A stretch of DNA of 64,000 bases from Geothrix fuzhouensis. Lineage in GTDB: Bacteria > Acidobacteriota > Holophagae > Holophagales > Holophagaceae. Under the pieces are notes generated by a model, which saw nothing but the letters and a program-made list of their open reading frames with translations, was not told where the DNA came from and ran no database searches. Of the stretch, positions 52,243-61,412 are shown one piece after another. The stretch lies in contig NZ_JANHMQ010000002.1 of NCBI RefSeq assembly GCF_024609325.1, forward strand, positions 496,001 through 560,000, written 5' to 3'. Every line of letters starts with the position of its first letter. The stretch's first letter is position 1. Position numbers and translations under genes: made by a program.

Positions 52243-53616
52243 ATGGCCGCCCATCCCGTTCCTCGCCTCCTCGCGCTGGCCCTGTCGGCCGCACTCGTCC
52301 TGGGATGGCTCACCGCCTGCGGCGGGGGTAGCGGGAGTGGCGGGAGTGCCGCCGCCCCGCCACCGCCCACGGCGAAGGCCTGGGGCGTGGCCGCGCTCAT
52401 CGAGACCGACAATGCTGGCCCAGCCTATCTCCCGCAGGTCGCCATGGATGGCAGCGGCAATGCCCTGGCGGTATGGCAGCAGCACGATGGCATGCGCTTC
52501 AACCTGTGGTCCAACCGCTATACGGCCGGTGCTGGTTGGGGGGTGGCCACCCTCATCGAGACCGACAACGTGAGCGATGCCTCCGACCCCCAGATCGCCG
52601 TCAACGCCAGCGGCAATGCCCTAGCGGTATGGGCTCAGCACGACGGCACGCACCGCAACATCGTGGCCAATCGCTACACGGTCGGCACCGGCTGGGGCAC
52701 CGCCGTGCTCATCGAGACCGACAACGCCGGCAACGCCAACCAGCCCCAAGTCGTCATGGACGCCAACGGCAATGGCTTGGCGGTATGGACTCAGGATGAC
52801 GGCACGTACCAGACCGTCATGGCCAACCGCTACACAGCGGGCAACGGCTGGGGCACCGCCGCGACCCTCGAGAACGGCATCGTGGGGGATGCGTTCGAAC
52901 CCAGGATCGCCATCGGCGCCAATGGCAACGCCCTGGCCGTGTGGGTCCAGTCCGACGGCACGCGCCTCAATGTCTGGGCCAATCGTTACACCGGCGGTTC
53001 CGGCTGGGGCACGGCAGGGCTGATCGAAACCGACAACGTGGGAGATGCTTACAGCCCCCGGATCGCCATCGATGCCAACGGCTATGGCCAGGCGGTGTGG
53101 TGCCAGTACGATGGCACGCGCTTCAACATCGTGACCAACCGCTATATCGTCGGCAGTGGCTGGGGCACGGCGACCATCATCGCAGGGGTGGGCAACGGCG
53201 GGACCGCCTCCCAGATCGCCTTCGACCCCAGCGGCAATGCCCTGGCCGTGTGGAGCCAATCGGACGCGGGGCGCTCCAGCATCTGGTCCAGTCGCTACAT
53301 TGTAGGCACCGGTTGGGGCACAGCGGCGCTCATCGAAACCGACAATGCGGGTGATGCCGGTAGCCCCAAGATCGCCTTCGACGCCAGCGGCAATGCCCTG
53401 GCGGTGTGGGGTCAATCGGACGGCACGCGCATCAACATCTGGACCAACCGCTACACCGCCGGCAGCGGCTGGGGCACGGCCGCACTCCTCGAGACCGACA
53501 ACGCGGGTGACGCCAATGAGCCCCAGATCGCCGCCGGCATCAACGGCCAGGCGCTGGCGGTGTGGTACCAGTCCGACGGCACACGCAGCAATATCTGGTC
53601 GAACCGCTTTCAGTAA
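52243..53616 (+). CDS. Lipoprotein with eight 52-residue repeats
   Basis: The product has 457 residues. The signal peptide ends LGWLTACGGGSGSGG (lipobox). A short proline linker precedes eight tandem repeats of about 52 residues, each with WGTAALIETDNAGDA, P-x-IA-x-D, GNALAVW-x-Q-x-DG, N-I-W-x-NRY. The repeat looks like single blades of a beta-propeller. ATG 52243 has GGAG 6 nt upstream. It is the first gene of a group with the next two exported proteins. The role, presumably surface binding, is inferred only from the architecture. Confidence 0.85.
   Translation: MAAHPVPRLLALALSAALVLGWLTACGGGSGSGGSAAAPPPPTAKAWGVAALIETDNAGPAYLPQVAMDGSGNALAVWQQHDGMRFNLWSNRYTAGAGWGVATLIETDNVSDASDPQIAVNASGNALAVWAQHDGTHRNIVANRYTVGTGWGTAVLIETDNAGNANQPQVVMDANGNGLAVWTQDDGTYQTVMANRYTAGNGWGTAATLENGIVGDAFEPRIAIGANGNALAVWVQSDGTRLNVWANRYTGGSGWGTAGLIETDNVGDAYSPRIAIDANGYGQAVWCQYDGTRFNIVTNRYIVGSGWGTATIIAGVGNGGTASQIAFDPSGNALAVWSQSDAGRSSIWSSRYIVGTGWGTAALIETDNAGDAGSPKIAFDASGNALAVWGQSDGTRINIWTNRYTAGSGWGTAALLETDNAGDANEPQIAAGINGQALAVWYQSDGTRSNIWSNRFQ
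52381..53616 (+). repeat. Eight tandem repeats of about 156 bp
   Basis: The repeats encode the eight 52-residue blades. Units 1, 2, 3, 5, 7 and 8 are close, whereas units 4 and 6 are more divergent, unit 6 being shorter. Confidence 0.85.
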
Positions 53617-53661
53617 GTCGCAGCTGAGCCAATTCCACCCTCCTTTCCTCCTGGAGTTCCC

Positions 53662-54177
53662 ATGTTCAAACCGCTCGCCATCGCCATCCTGCTGGTTGCC
53701 TCACCGACCTGGGCCCCGGCCCAGCCAGTGACACACCTGGGCGTTCCCGCCGCCAATCTCATAGCTGTGGATATCAGCACGCGCTCGGATCTTTCCACCG
53801 GCACGGTGACGACGGATGTGGGAACCCTTGAAAATGGGGTCTGGGTCTGGCAGTTCGGGGTGAAAGGCTTCGAAGTCCCCAAGGGCCGGACGCTCATCGT
53901 CACCGATGCCCAGGCCTGGGTGCTCCACGAGCCGGGGACCGGCACGCCGGCCTCCCTCGAACTGATGCTGGAGCACCCCTCGGCCGGCTATTCCGGCAGC
54001 ATGGCCCTCTTCACCTTCGCGGACATCCCCGCCGACGCCATGGGGGTGAAGCGCCAGACCTGGACCAGCGGTTTCATGGTGCCTGAGGGCATGAGCGTGA
54101 AGATCTGGGCCCAGCAGTTCTATCCCAAGAGCCTGATGTCCATGGCCCGCATCATCCTGCATGGCTACTACCTCTGA
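53662..54177 (+). CDS. Exported protein of unknown function
   Basis: This 171-residue protein has a signal peptide (LAIAILLVASPTWAPAQ). The mature part is predicted beta-rich with a cupin- or lectin-like flavour (FEVPKGRTLIVTDAQAWVL), but I cannot place it. GGAG precedes the ATG. The next gene starts 15 nt after its stop. Confidence 0.7.
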   Translation: MFKPLAIAILLVASPTWAPAQPVTHLGVPAANLIAVDISTRSDLSTGTVTTDVGTLENGVWVWQFGVKGFEVPKGRTLIVTDAQAWVLHEPGTGTPASLELMLEHPSAGYSGSMALFTFADIPADAMGVKRQTWTSGFMVPEGMSVKIWAQQFYPKSLMSMARIILHGYYL

Positions 54178-54192
54178 GTGGGTGAGGGATCC

Positions 54193-55578
54193 ATGCGCCA
54201 GAATCTGATCGCCGGTACGCTGCTCTGCCTCCTCGCCGCTTGTGGCAGAGGCGGCGATGCCACAACCCAGACCCCGGCCCCTCCACCGGCCCCGGCCTGG
54301 CAGGCGCCCGTGGAACTCGCCAATTCCAGCTACATGGGCGGCGCCCTGCTGGCGGGGGACGGGAAGGGCGCCGTTCTCGCCGCCTGGATGCGGACGGGCG
54401 TCGACGCCGGGGGCACGCCCTACTGGGAGCAGGTGGCGGCCCGACTGCGCGCCGACGGCACCTGGGAGCCTCCCCAGACGCTGGATGGGGCCAGCGGCAT
54501 CAACGGCCTCCAGTTCCCCGTGGCGGCCCTGGATGCCCAGGGGAAGGGTCTCATCGCGTGGTTCGACGCCGTGCCCCGCAGCACCACCACGCGCCTCCAG
54601 ACGGTGCCGGTGGACCTGGGCTCGCCCACGCCCTTCGGCGCGCGGGCCACCGCCCTGACGGTGGATCTGAAGGCCCCCACGAACCTCCACCTGGCCACCG
54701 GCGCCGATGGCAGCGCCCTCGCGGCCTGGTCGGGCCTCCGCATGGACCCCACGCTGGGGGTGGACTTCCCCACCGTCCAGGCGGCCCGCCTCGAGGCGGG
54801 CGGGGCCTGGGGCACCCCCCAGTCCCATCACCTGAACATGTACTCGAGCCAATTCCTCCACGACCTGGCGGGCGATGGCCGAGGGGCCTACACGCTCGAC
54901 TTCTCCACGGGCGACGATGCCTCGGTGGAGAACGAGGCGGTGGATTACGCCATGGGCGCCAACACCCCGGTCGGCATCGCGGGGTGGGGCCCGCTCTCCC
55001 AGCAGACCCTTCCCACTGGCCATCCTTCCGTCTGGTCCCTGGATGCGGAGGGCCGCCTGGAGACCTGGCTTCTCTATGGCGTGGCCAGCGAGGGGGATGC
55101 CCAGCGCCAGGCCTGGCCCCGCAGCCGCGCCACATCGGGCGCCTGGACCGTGGGGGACAAGGTGAGCCTGCCCCTGCCCGCCCGCAGCCTGGTCGCCTTC
55201 CGTGCGACCGGCGACACAGGCTGGATGGCTGGGCTGGGATCCGAGGGCCTCTGGGTGGCGCCCCTGTCCGGCGCGGCGCCCGGCACACCCCGGACTCTCC
55301 TGCCGATGTCCACCACGACCGAAGTCATGGTGGGAACCCGGGACGCCTCGGGCCGCCCAGTCCTCTTGTGGATCCAGCGCGGAGCGGGCGGTGTCCATGA
55401 AGGCGTCGGCTTCTCTCGGTGGGATGGCGCCGCCTGGACGGCTCCGGCGCTTCTTCCCGGAACGGCCGGGAAGACCATCCAAAGCCTATTCGCCGTGCCA
55501 GGCCCCAGGGGCCTCCTGGCCGGGTGGGTGGAGGTGGGCGATCGCGTCCTCCTGTTCCGCACCGCGCTCTGGAAGTGA
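54193..55578 (+). CDS. Lipoprotein with propeller-like repeats, unknown function
   Basis: The product has 461 residues with lipobox TLLCLLAACGRGG. The body contains irregular repeats with DGKGAVLAAWMR, DAQGKGLIAWFD and DGSALAAWSG. These share the GNALAVW-type strand with the eight-repeat protein upstream, so both probably have propeller folds. ATG 54193 follows GAGGG by about 6 nt; an in-frame GTG at 54178 is possible. It is co-oriented and probably co-transcribed with the two preceding genes. Confidence 0.78.
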   Translation: MRQNLIAGTLLCLLAACGRGGDATTQTPAPPPAPAWQAPVELANSSYMGGALLAGDGKGAVLAAWMRTGVDAGGTPYWEQVAARLRADGTWEPPQTLDGASGINGLQFPVAALDAQGKGLIAWFDAVPRSTTTRLQTVPVDLGSPTPFGARATALTVDLKAPTNLHLATGADGSALAAWSGLRMDPTLGVDFPTVQAARLEAGGAWGTPQSHHLNMYSSQFLHDLAGDGRGAYTLDFSTGDDASVENEAVDYAMGANTPVGIAGWGPLSQQTLPTGHPSVWSLDAEGRLETWLLYGVASEGDAQRQAWPRSRATSGAWTVGDKVSLPLPARSLVAFRATGDTGWMAGLGSEGLWVAPLSGAAPGTPRTLLPMSTTTEVMVGTRDASGRPVLLWIQRGAGGVHEGVGFSRWDGAAWTAPALLPGTAGKTIQSLFAVPGPRGLLAGWVEVGDRVLLFRTALWK

Positions 55579-55589
55579 AGGCAGCGGGG

Positions 55590-55653
55590 TGGCCCAGCCC
55601 CTTTCCTGGAAGTGTGCCTGGGGCGGTCCGCAGTCGGGCCGCACGCTGGGCCA
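55590..55653 (+). promoter_or_regulatory. Putative structured leader, copy 2
   Basis: TGGCCCAG (55590-55597) and CTGGGCCA (55646-55653) pair as in copy 1. The inner part CCCCTTTCCTGGAAGTGTGCC matches copy 1 at most positions. The small hairpin changes from CTTT/AAAG to CTTT/GAAG, a U-A to U-G change that keeps pairing. It lies upstream of the RCC1 lipoprotein gene. Confidence 0.5.
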
Positions 55654-55747
55654 TTCCCCGAGGTTTGTGAAGAGAGATCCCATGGCCCTCCGATCCCTCC
55701 GCATGGCCCTCCTTTCCACCACGATCCGACCTCCCCAGGAGCCCCGA

Positions 55748-57277
55748 GTGATCCGATCTGTGCCAGTGTCCCTCCGCCTGTGCTTGGCCAGCGCGGCCCT
55801 CGCTCTCGTCCTTGCCTGTGGGGGCGGTTCCGGCTCCAGCACACCACCGCCTGCCAGCATCACCGGCCCCCGCTTGACCACGCCACCCTCAGCCCAGGCG
55901 GGCTACCGGGGGGATGTGGTGACCTTCCGGGTGGCGGCGGAAGGAACGGGCAACAGCTACCAATGGTTCCGGAACGGCACCGCCATCGCCGGGGCCGCCA
56001 CCGATTCCTACGCCCTGCCGGTCCAGGCGGTGGATGACCAGGCCCGGTTCAGCGTGCGGGTCACGGCTTCTACCGGCGGAGCCACCACCAGCCCCGACGC
56101 CCTGCTGGATGTGCTCTACGCGGACCCGGCCGTGGTGGCGGGCCATGACCATGCCCTGGCGATCACCACCAAGGGGCGCGTGTTCGCCTGGGGCGTGGGG
56201 GGCAACGGCCAGCTGGGCCTTGGGGACTACCAGGCCCGCATGGCGCCGGTGACCGTGCCTCTGCCCGGCCCTGCCGTGCAGGTGGCGGCGGGCTGGGGAC
56301 ATTCCCTGGCCCTGCTGGCCGACGGCCGCGTCTTCTCCTGGGGGAACAACACCTCAGGCCAGCTCGGGAACGGCACCACGACCATGAGCAACAGTCCGGC
56401 AGAGGTGCCGGGGCTGGCCAGCGTCGTCTACATCACCTGCGGGTACAACCACAATCTTGCTGCCAAAGCAGACCAGTCCGTCTGGATGTGGGGTTACAAC
56501 TCTCACGGCCAGCTGGGCCAAGGGGACAAGACCAACCGCCTGAGCCCGGTCTCGATTCCGGTTGCCGCCTCCCAGCTGGCTGATGTGGCCCTGGGTGAGC
56601 TGCACACGCTGCTGGTGGACACCTCCAACAACCTCTATGGCTTTGGTGACAACGGCTACGGCCAGCTGGGCCTGCCCTACTCGCCCACGGCCGAATACCT
56701 GACCATCACCCAGCTCCAGAGCGGGGGCGTGAAGGCGGCCCGGGCTTTCTCGCTGTATTCCGTCCTCCTCGGCACGGATGGCCTGCCCTACGGCAGTGGC
56801 GAGAACGGCTATGGCCAGCTGGGGGATGGCAGCCAGGTGACCCGGTATGGCTGGGTGCGCATGAGCACGGCGGGCCTGCCCTCCGGCACCGCCCTCGACA
56901 GGGTCGTGCCGGGGCAGTACCACACGCTCTTCCTGGGCGGGCAGGGAGCCGTCGCCTCGGTGGGCTACAACTGGTACGGCCAGCTGGGGCTCGGGTCCGC
57001 CACGACCACATCCGCCACCGCCTCCCAGGCCATCGCCGGGCTCACGGCCATCCAGGCGAGCTCGGGCTACTGCTCCTCCTATGCCCTGCTGCCGGATCTT
57101 TCGGTCAAGGCCTGGGGCTACAACAACAATGGGCGGCTGGGCGACGGCACCGCCACCGACCGCCCCTCGCCCACGACGATCCCCGGCCTCTTCCTGGGGC
57201 CCATCCCCACGGGGGTCACGCCACCCGCACCGGTGCCGCCCGGCGGCCTGGGGAAGAAGGGACTGGCCGATAGCTGA
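55748..57277 (+). CDS. RCC1-like seven-bladed propeller lipoprotein
   Basis: The product has 509 residues. A lipoprotein signal (LCLASAALALVLACGGGSG), an Ig-like domain (about 35-125, YQWFRNGTAIAGA), then seven RCC1 repeats with the motif G-x-x-H-x-L-A, V-x-x-WG-x-N-x-x-GQLG. The number seven fits one complete propeller. I chose GTG 55748 because AGGAG lies 6-7 nt upstream and the signal begins there; ATG 55682 is an in-frame alternative. The function is unknown. It is probably the head of a surface adhesin or receptor. Confidence 0.87.
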   Translation: MIRSVPVSLRLCLASAALALVLACGGGSGSSTPPPASITGPRLTTPPSAQAGYRGDVVTFRVAAEGTGNSYQWFRNGTAIAGAATDSYALPVQAVDDQARFSVRVTASTGGATTSPDALLDVLYADPAVVAGHDHALAITTKGRVFAWGVGGNGQLGLGDYQARMAPVTVPLPGPAVQVAAGWGHSLALLADGRVFSWGNNTSGQLGNGTTTMSNSPAEVPGLASVVYITCGYNHNLAAKADQSVWMWGYNSHGQLGQGDKTNRLSPVSIPVAASQLADVALGELHTLLVDTSNNLYGFGDNGYGQLGLPYSPTAEYLTITQLQSGGVKAARAFSLYSVLLGTDGLPYGSGENGYGQLGDGSQVTRYGWVRMSTAGLPSGTALDRVVPGQYHTLFLGGQGAVASVGYNWYGQLGLGSATTTSATASQAIAGLTAIQASSGYCSSYALLPDLSVKAWGYNNNGRLGDGTATDRPSPTTIPGLFLGPIPTGVTPPAPVPPGGLGKKGLADS

Positions 57278-57286
57278 AGGGTCCGT

Positions 57287-59905
57287 CTATTGGAGCAGCG
57301 CCTTCACCTGGGTGAGGCGCTGCTCCTTTTCTTCGGCCTGGCCGCGCAGCTTGGCCACGGCGGCCTCGGGGGCCTTGGTGACGAAGCTGTCGTCGGCAAG
57401 GCGGGCACGGAGGGGTTCCAGTTCCTTCTCCAGCTTGGCCAGTTCCTTCTCCAGCTTGGCCTTCTCGGCGACAGGATCCTTGAGGCCCGCCAGTTCCAGG
57501 GCCACGGCGCCACCCGCCACCACGGCTACCGTGCGGGTGGGCGAGGCGAGGTCATCCTTCGAGAAGGTGACCGACTCCAACCGGGCGATGGACTTCAGAG
57601 CCTCGGTGAAGGGCTCCAGCTCCGTGATGGAGCAGAAGGCGGGCACCCGCTTGGCGGGGTCCACGCCCTGCTCGGCCTTGAGGCGCAGGAGGGCCGAGAG
57701 CACCTCCTGGAACCGGGGGATGATCGTGGGGTCGCCGCCCTGGACGCGGAGGATCGCATCGTCCATCGGCCAGCTTCTCAGAGCCAGCAAAGCCGGCTCT
57801 GAGCCCGGCAATCGCGAGGCGATGACCGCTTCGTGGATCTCTTCGGTGAGGAAGGGCACGAAGGGATGGAGAGCCCGCAGCAGGATGTCGAGGAAGTGCA
57901 GGATGGCGGCCTTCTGCGCCTGGGTGCCGCTCTGGAGCTGAACCTTGGCCAGCTCGATGTAGGTGGCACAGAAATCGTCGTAGACCAGGTGGTAGAGCAG
58001 GTCCGCGGCCTCGTGGAAGCGGAACTCCTCCAGGGCCCTGGTGGTGGCTTCGAGGCCCTCGCGCAGGCGGCCGATCATCCAGAACTCAGCTTCGCCGAAG
58101 GCCGGCTCCGTCTCTAGCGTGATGGACTCGTCGAGGTTCATCTGGACGAACCGGGAGGCGTTCCAGAGCTTGTTGCAGAAATTGCGGCTGGCCTCGAGGC
58201 GGGCGGGGCTCATGGCGATGTCGGTGCCCGGCGCAGCCATGATGGCGAGCGCGAAGCGGAGGGCGTCCGTGCCGAACTCCTCCATCACCTCGAGGGGATC
58301 GATGACATTGCCCTTAGTCTTCGACATCTTCTGACCGCTGGCGTCGCGCACGAGGCTGTTGAAGTAGACCTTGCGGAAGGGCACATCGCCCATCCAGGTG
58401 AGGCCGGCCATGGCCATGCGTGCCACCCAGAAGAACAGGATGTCGTAGCCCGTGATGAGCACGCTGGTGGGGTAGTAGCGCTTGAGATCCTCGGTCTGGT
58501 CGGGCCAGCCGAACACGCTGAAGGGCCACAGGGCCGAAGAAAACCACGTATCCAACGTATCGGGGTCCTGAATCAGTTTTTCGGCTCCGCAGGCGCAGCA
58601 TGCGGAGGGCGCCTCCATCTCCACATGGAGCTTCCCGCACGACGCGCAGGTCCACGCGGGGATGCGGTGGCCCCAGACCAGCTGACGGCTGATGCACCAG
58701 TCCTGGATGTTGGTGAGCCAGTGCTCCCACACAGCGGCGTGGTGCGAGGGCGTGAACTGGATGCGCCCGTCGCGAACAGCCTCCAGGGCCTGGCCGGCGG
58801 CGTCCTTCACGTCCATGAACCACTGCTCGCTGACGAGCGGTTCCAGCACGGCGCCACTGCGGTCGCTGAGGCTGATCTTGTGGACGTAGTCCTCCACCTT
58901 CACGAGGAAGCCCTGTTCCTCGAGGTCGGCCACCACGCGCTTGCGGGCCTCGAAGCGGTCCAGGCCCGCGTAGGCGCCGGCGGCGGCGGTCATCTTCGCG
59001 TCAAAGCCGATGATGGTGATGGACTCCAGTTTCAGGCGCTGGCCGGCGGCGAAGTCGTTGGGGTCATGGGCCGGCGTCACCTTCACGCAGCCGGTGCCGA
59101 AGGCGGGATCCACGAAGCTGTCGGCCACCACAGGGATCTGGCGGCCCGTGAGCGGGTGGTCCATGAGCTTGCCGATCATGCCCTGGTAGCGCTCGTCGTC
59201 CGGGTGCACGGCCACGGCGGTATCACCCAGCATGGTCTCGGGGCGCGTGGTAGCGACCACCACATTCCCGCTGCCGTCCGCCAGGGGGTAGCGCAGGTAC
59301 CAGAGCTTGCCCTTGCGCTCCTCGTATTTCACTTCCAGGTCGCTCAGCGCCGTCTGGAGGGCGGGATCCCACTGGATCATGCGAGGGCCGCGGTAGATGC
59401 GGCCGGCCTTGTAGCTCTCCACGAAGACTTTGCGCACGGCCTTGTTGAGGGCCGGATCCAGCGTGAAACGGTTGCGGGTCCAGTCCACGGAGCAGCCCAG
59501 GCGCTTGAGCTGGTGCTCGATGGCGCCCTGGTTCTTCTCCTTCCACTCCCAGATGCGCTGCTCGAAGGCATCGCGGCCCAGCTTGTGGCGGTCCGTGCCT
59601 TCGGCCTTGAGCTGGCGTTCCACCATCATCTGCGTGGCGATGCCAGCGTGATCGGTGCCCGGAACCCACAGCGCGTCGTAGCCCTGGGCCCGCTTGAAGC
59701 GCGTCAGCACGTCGTGCAGCGTGTTCACCAGGGCATGGCCCATGTGCAGGTTGCCGGTGATGTTCGGCGGCGGGATGACGATGGACCAGGGCTCCTTGGC
59801 ACTTTCCGGCGCCGCCTCGAAGGCGCGGGATTCCTCCCACACCGAGTACCAGCGCGTCTGCGCCGTTCTGAAGTCGAAAGCCTTGTCCATCTCTCGCATT
59901 GCCAT
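57287..59905 (-). CDS. valS: Valyl-tRNA synthetase
   Basis: The product has 872 residues and charges tRNA-Val, one of which is encoded at 36689. The class-I motifs are PPNITGNLHMGHAL (HIGH) and GQKMSKTKGN (KMSKS with Thr as the last residue). The editing domain lies between. A C-terminal coiled coil (EKAKLEKELAKLEKELEPL, about 810-872) is typical of ValS. Starts at 59905, 59899 and 59890 are all possible; AAGG sites favour the first two. A strong hairpin (59925-59953) lies in its leader. Confidence 0.95.
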   Translation of the reverse strand: MAMREMDKAFDFRTAQTRWYSVWEESRAFEAAPESAKEPWSIVIPPPNITGNLHMGHALVNTLHDVLTRFKRAQGYDALWVPGTDHAGIATQMMVERQLKAEGTDRHKLGRDAFEQRIWEWKEKNQGAIEHQLKRLGCSVDWTRNRFTLDPALNKAVRKVFVESYKAGRIYRGPRMIQWDPALQTALSDLEVKYEERKGKLWYLRYPLADGSGNVVVATTRPETMLGDTAVAVHPDDERYQGMIGKLMDHPLTGRQIPVVADSFVDPAFGTGCVKVTPAHDPNDFAAGQRLKLESITIIGFDAKMTAAAGAYAGLDRFEARKRVVADLEEQGFLVKVEDYVHKISLSDRSGAVLEPLVSEQWFMDVKDAAGQALEAVRDGRIQFTPSHHAAVWEHWLTNIQDWCISRQLVWGHRIPAWTCASCGKLHVEMEAPSACCACGAEKLIQDPDTLDTWFSSALWPFSVFGWPDQTEDLKRYYPTSVLITGYDILFFWVARMAMAGLTWMGDVPFRKVYFNSLVRDASGQKMSKTKGNVIDPLEVMEEFGTDALRFALAIMAAPGTDIAMSPARLEASRNFCNKLWNASRFVQMNLDESITLETEPAFGEAEFWMIGRLREGLEATTRALEEFRFHEAADLLYHLVYDDFCATYIELAKVQLQSGTQAQKAAILHFLDILLRALHPFVPFLTEEIHEAVIASRLPGSEPALLALRSWPMDDAILRVQGGDPTIIPRFQEVLSALLRLKAEQGVDPAKRVPAFCSITELEPFTEALKSIARLESVTFSKDDLASPTRTVAVVAGGAVALELAGLKDPVAEKAKLEKELAKLEKELEPLRARLADDSFVTKAPEAAVAKLRGQAEEKEQRLTQVKALLQ

Positions 59906-59924
59906 CCTTGCCTTGCCTTTCCCG

Positions 59925-59953
59925 ACTCCAAATCGGCTTTGCCGTTTTGGAGT
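59925..59953 (-). promoter_or_regulatory. Strong leader hairpin upstream of valS
   Basis: ACTCCAAA and TTTGGAGT form an 8-bp stem, then a single mismatch, CGGC/GCCG and a three-base loop. It lies 20 nt upstream of the valS start. On the valS strand no T-run follows, so it is not a simple terminator. Confidence 0.5.
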
Positions 59954-60108
59954 GATATGAACGGAACTGCATCTGGAGCGGCCAGCCCAATGGATCAGTT
60001 TACCCATGGGGGCACTGGCCATCCAGGCGGGAGACCAAGGGGGAAGGCCCTTGAATGTAATGCGATATCATGGTCATCATTGTCATCACGGCACGGATGG
60101 GAGGCTGC

Positions 60109-60468
60109 ATGCGTCTTCTTCGGATGGGGATCCTGGGGCTGGCAGGACTGCTGGCGGCCGGGGTCGGCCTGGCCCAGGAACGGCCGCTGCCGGCGCCCCA
60201 CGTCAAGGCGAAGCTGATCTGCCACGACTGCCACCAGAAAGAGAAACCCACCACCGCGGCGGTGCCGGACGAGGCCTGCATGGTCTGCCACGGGGACTAT
60301 CCCGCGATGAAGGCCCTGACCAAGGACGCCAAGCCCAACCCCCATGCCCCTCCCCAGGCCTCGCCCCACGAACCCTACCCCTGCACGGACTGCCACCGCC
60401 AGCACAAGCCGTCCGCGGTGAAGTGCCTGGAATGCCACGAGGGGAAGTTCACCTTCAAGATCAAGTGA
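60109..60468 (+). CDS. Small tetrahaem c-type cytochrome
   Basis: The product has 119 residues. The signal peptide ends VGLAQ. The mature part of about 95 residues has four CXXCH motifs (CHDCH, CMVCH, CTDCH, CLECH) with further histidines, as in small periplasmic tetrahaem cytochromes such as CctA or the cytochrome domain of flavocytochrome c fumarate reductase. It would shuttle electrons across the periplasm. ATG 60109 follows GGAGG closely. It is divergent from valS. Confidence 0.92.
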   Translation: MRLLRMGILGLAGLLAAGVGLAQERPLPAPHVKAKLICHDCHQKEKPTTAAVPDEACMVCHGDYPAMKALTKDAKPNPHAPPQASPHEPYPCTDCHRQHKPSAVKCLECHEGKFTFKIK

Positions 60469-60521
60469 GCTCTGGGAGCGAGTGATCGCCACCTGCCGCA
60501 GATTCCTGGCAGGATTCCTCC

Positions 60522-61412
60522 ATGGGATCCTCAGCCGCTCCTGAACGCCACTTCGACCTGCAACCGGATGGTGCGGCGCGCCTGGCGCTGGGGACCATGC
60601 GCCTGCTGGACTGGCGTCTGGACCCAAGGGCCCTGGCTCACTTCCTGGCCGAGGCGGCGGACGCGGGCGTGGGTGTCCTGGACACGGCCGACATCTACGG
60701 CGGCGGGGAGGTGGAGCCCGCGCTGGGAGCGGCCTTCCGGGAGGCGCCAGGTCTGCGCGACCGCCTCCGCCTCGTCGGCAAGTGTGGCATCCGGCTCCGG
60801 GTCGGGGGCGTGGCCGTCAAGCACTACGACACCTCCCGCGCCCATGTGACGGCCTCGGTCGACCGGACCTTGCGGTGCCTCGGGACCGACCACCTGGACC
60901 TCCTGCTCCTCCACCGGCCCGACCCGCTTCTGGACCCGGACGAGCTGGCCGGGACCTTCGCGGATCTGCGGGACTCCGGCCGGGTTCGGTCTTTCGGCTT
61001 GTCCAATTTCCAGCCTGCCCAGGCGGACCTCCTGCGGGCCCGCCTGAGCCTGCCGCTGGTTGCGCACCAGGTGGAGGCCTCCCTCTGGCATCCCGACCCC
61101 GTTCTGGATGGCACGCTGGAGCATGCCAGCCTTGCCAGCTTGGTGCCCATGGCCTGGTCGCCCCTGGGAGGTGGTCGACCTGCACCGCCGGCCCTGGCGG
61201 CTGGGCTCGAGCGGCTGGGCCGGTCGCTGGGGCTCACGCCGGCCCAGGTGGCCCTGGCCTGGCTGGCCCGCCATCCCGCCAAGATGATGCCGGTGCTTGG
61301 CACGGGCCGCATCGAGCGGATCCGGGAGGGAGTGGCCGCCATGGCGACGGCCCTCGACCGCGAAGTTTGGTTCGAGCTGCTGGAGGCCGCCACCGGCCAT
61401 GCGGTACCCTAG
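60522..61412 (+). CDS. Aldo/keto reductase-family oxidoreductase
   Basis: This 296-residue TIM-barrel protein has GVLDTADIYGGG (catalytic Asp and Tyr), GKCGIR (Lys region), LLLLHRPDPL (His) and FGLSNFQPAQ. It resembles YdhF-type reductases that use NADPH. The substrate is unknown. It overlaps or abuts the HlyD-like gene downstream, so both are probably co-transcribed. Confidence 0.88.
   Translation: MGSSAAPERHFDLQPDGAARLALGTMRLLDWRLDPRALAHFLAEAADAGVGVLDTADIYGGGEVEPALGAAFREAPGLRDRLRLVGKCGIRLRVGGVAVKHYDTSRAHVTASVDRTLRCLGTDHLDLLLLHRPDPLLDPDELAGTFADLRDSGRVRSFGLSNFQPAQADLLRARLSLPLVAHQVEASLWHPDPVLDGTLEHASLASLVPMAWSPLGGGRPAPPALAAGLERLGRSLGLTPAQVALAWLARHPAKMMPVLGTGRIERIREGVAAMATALDREVWFELLEAATGHAVP

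Noticed and set aside
52029-52331. Small protein gene upstream of the eight-repeat lipoprotein
   Set aside because: It runs out of frame into the lipoprotein signal peptide and covers the structured leader; composition is non-protein-like.
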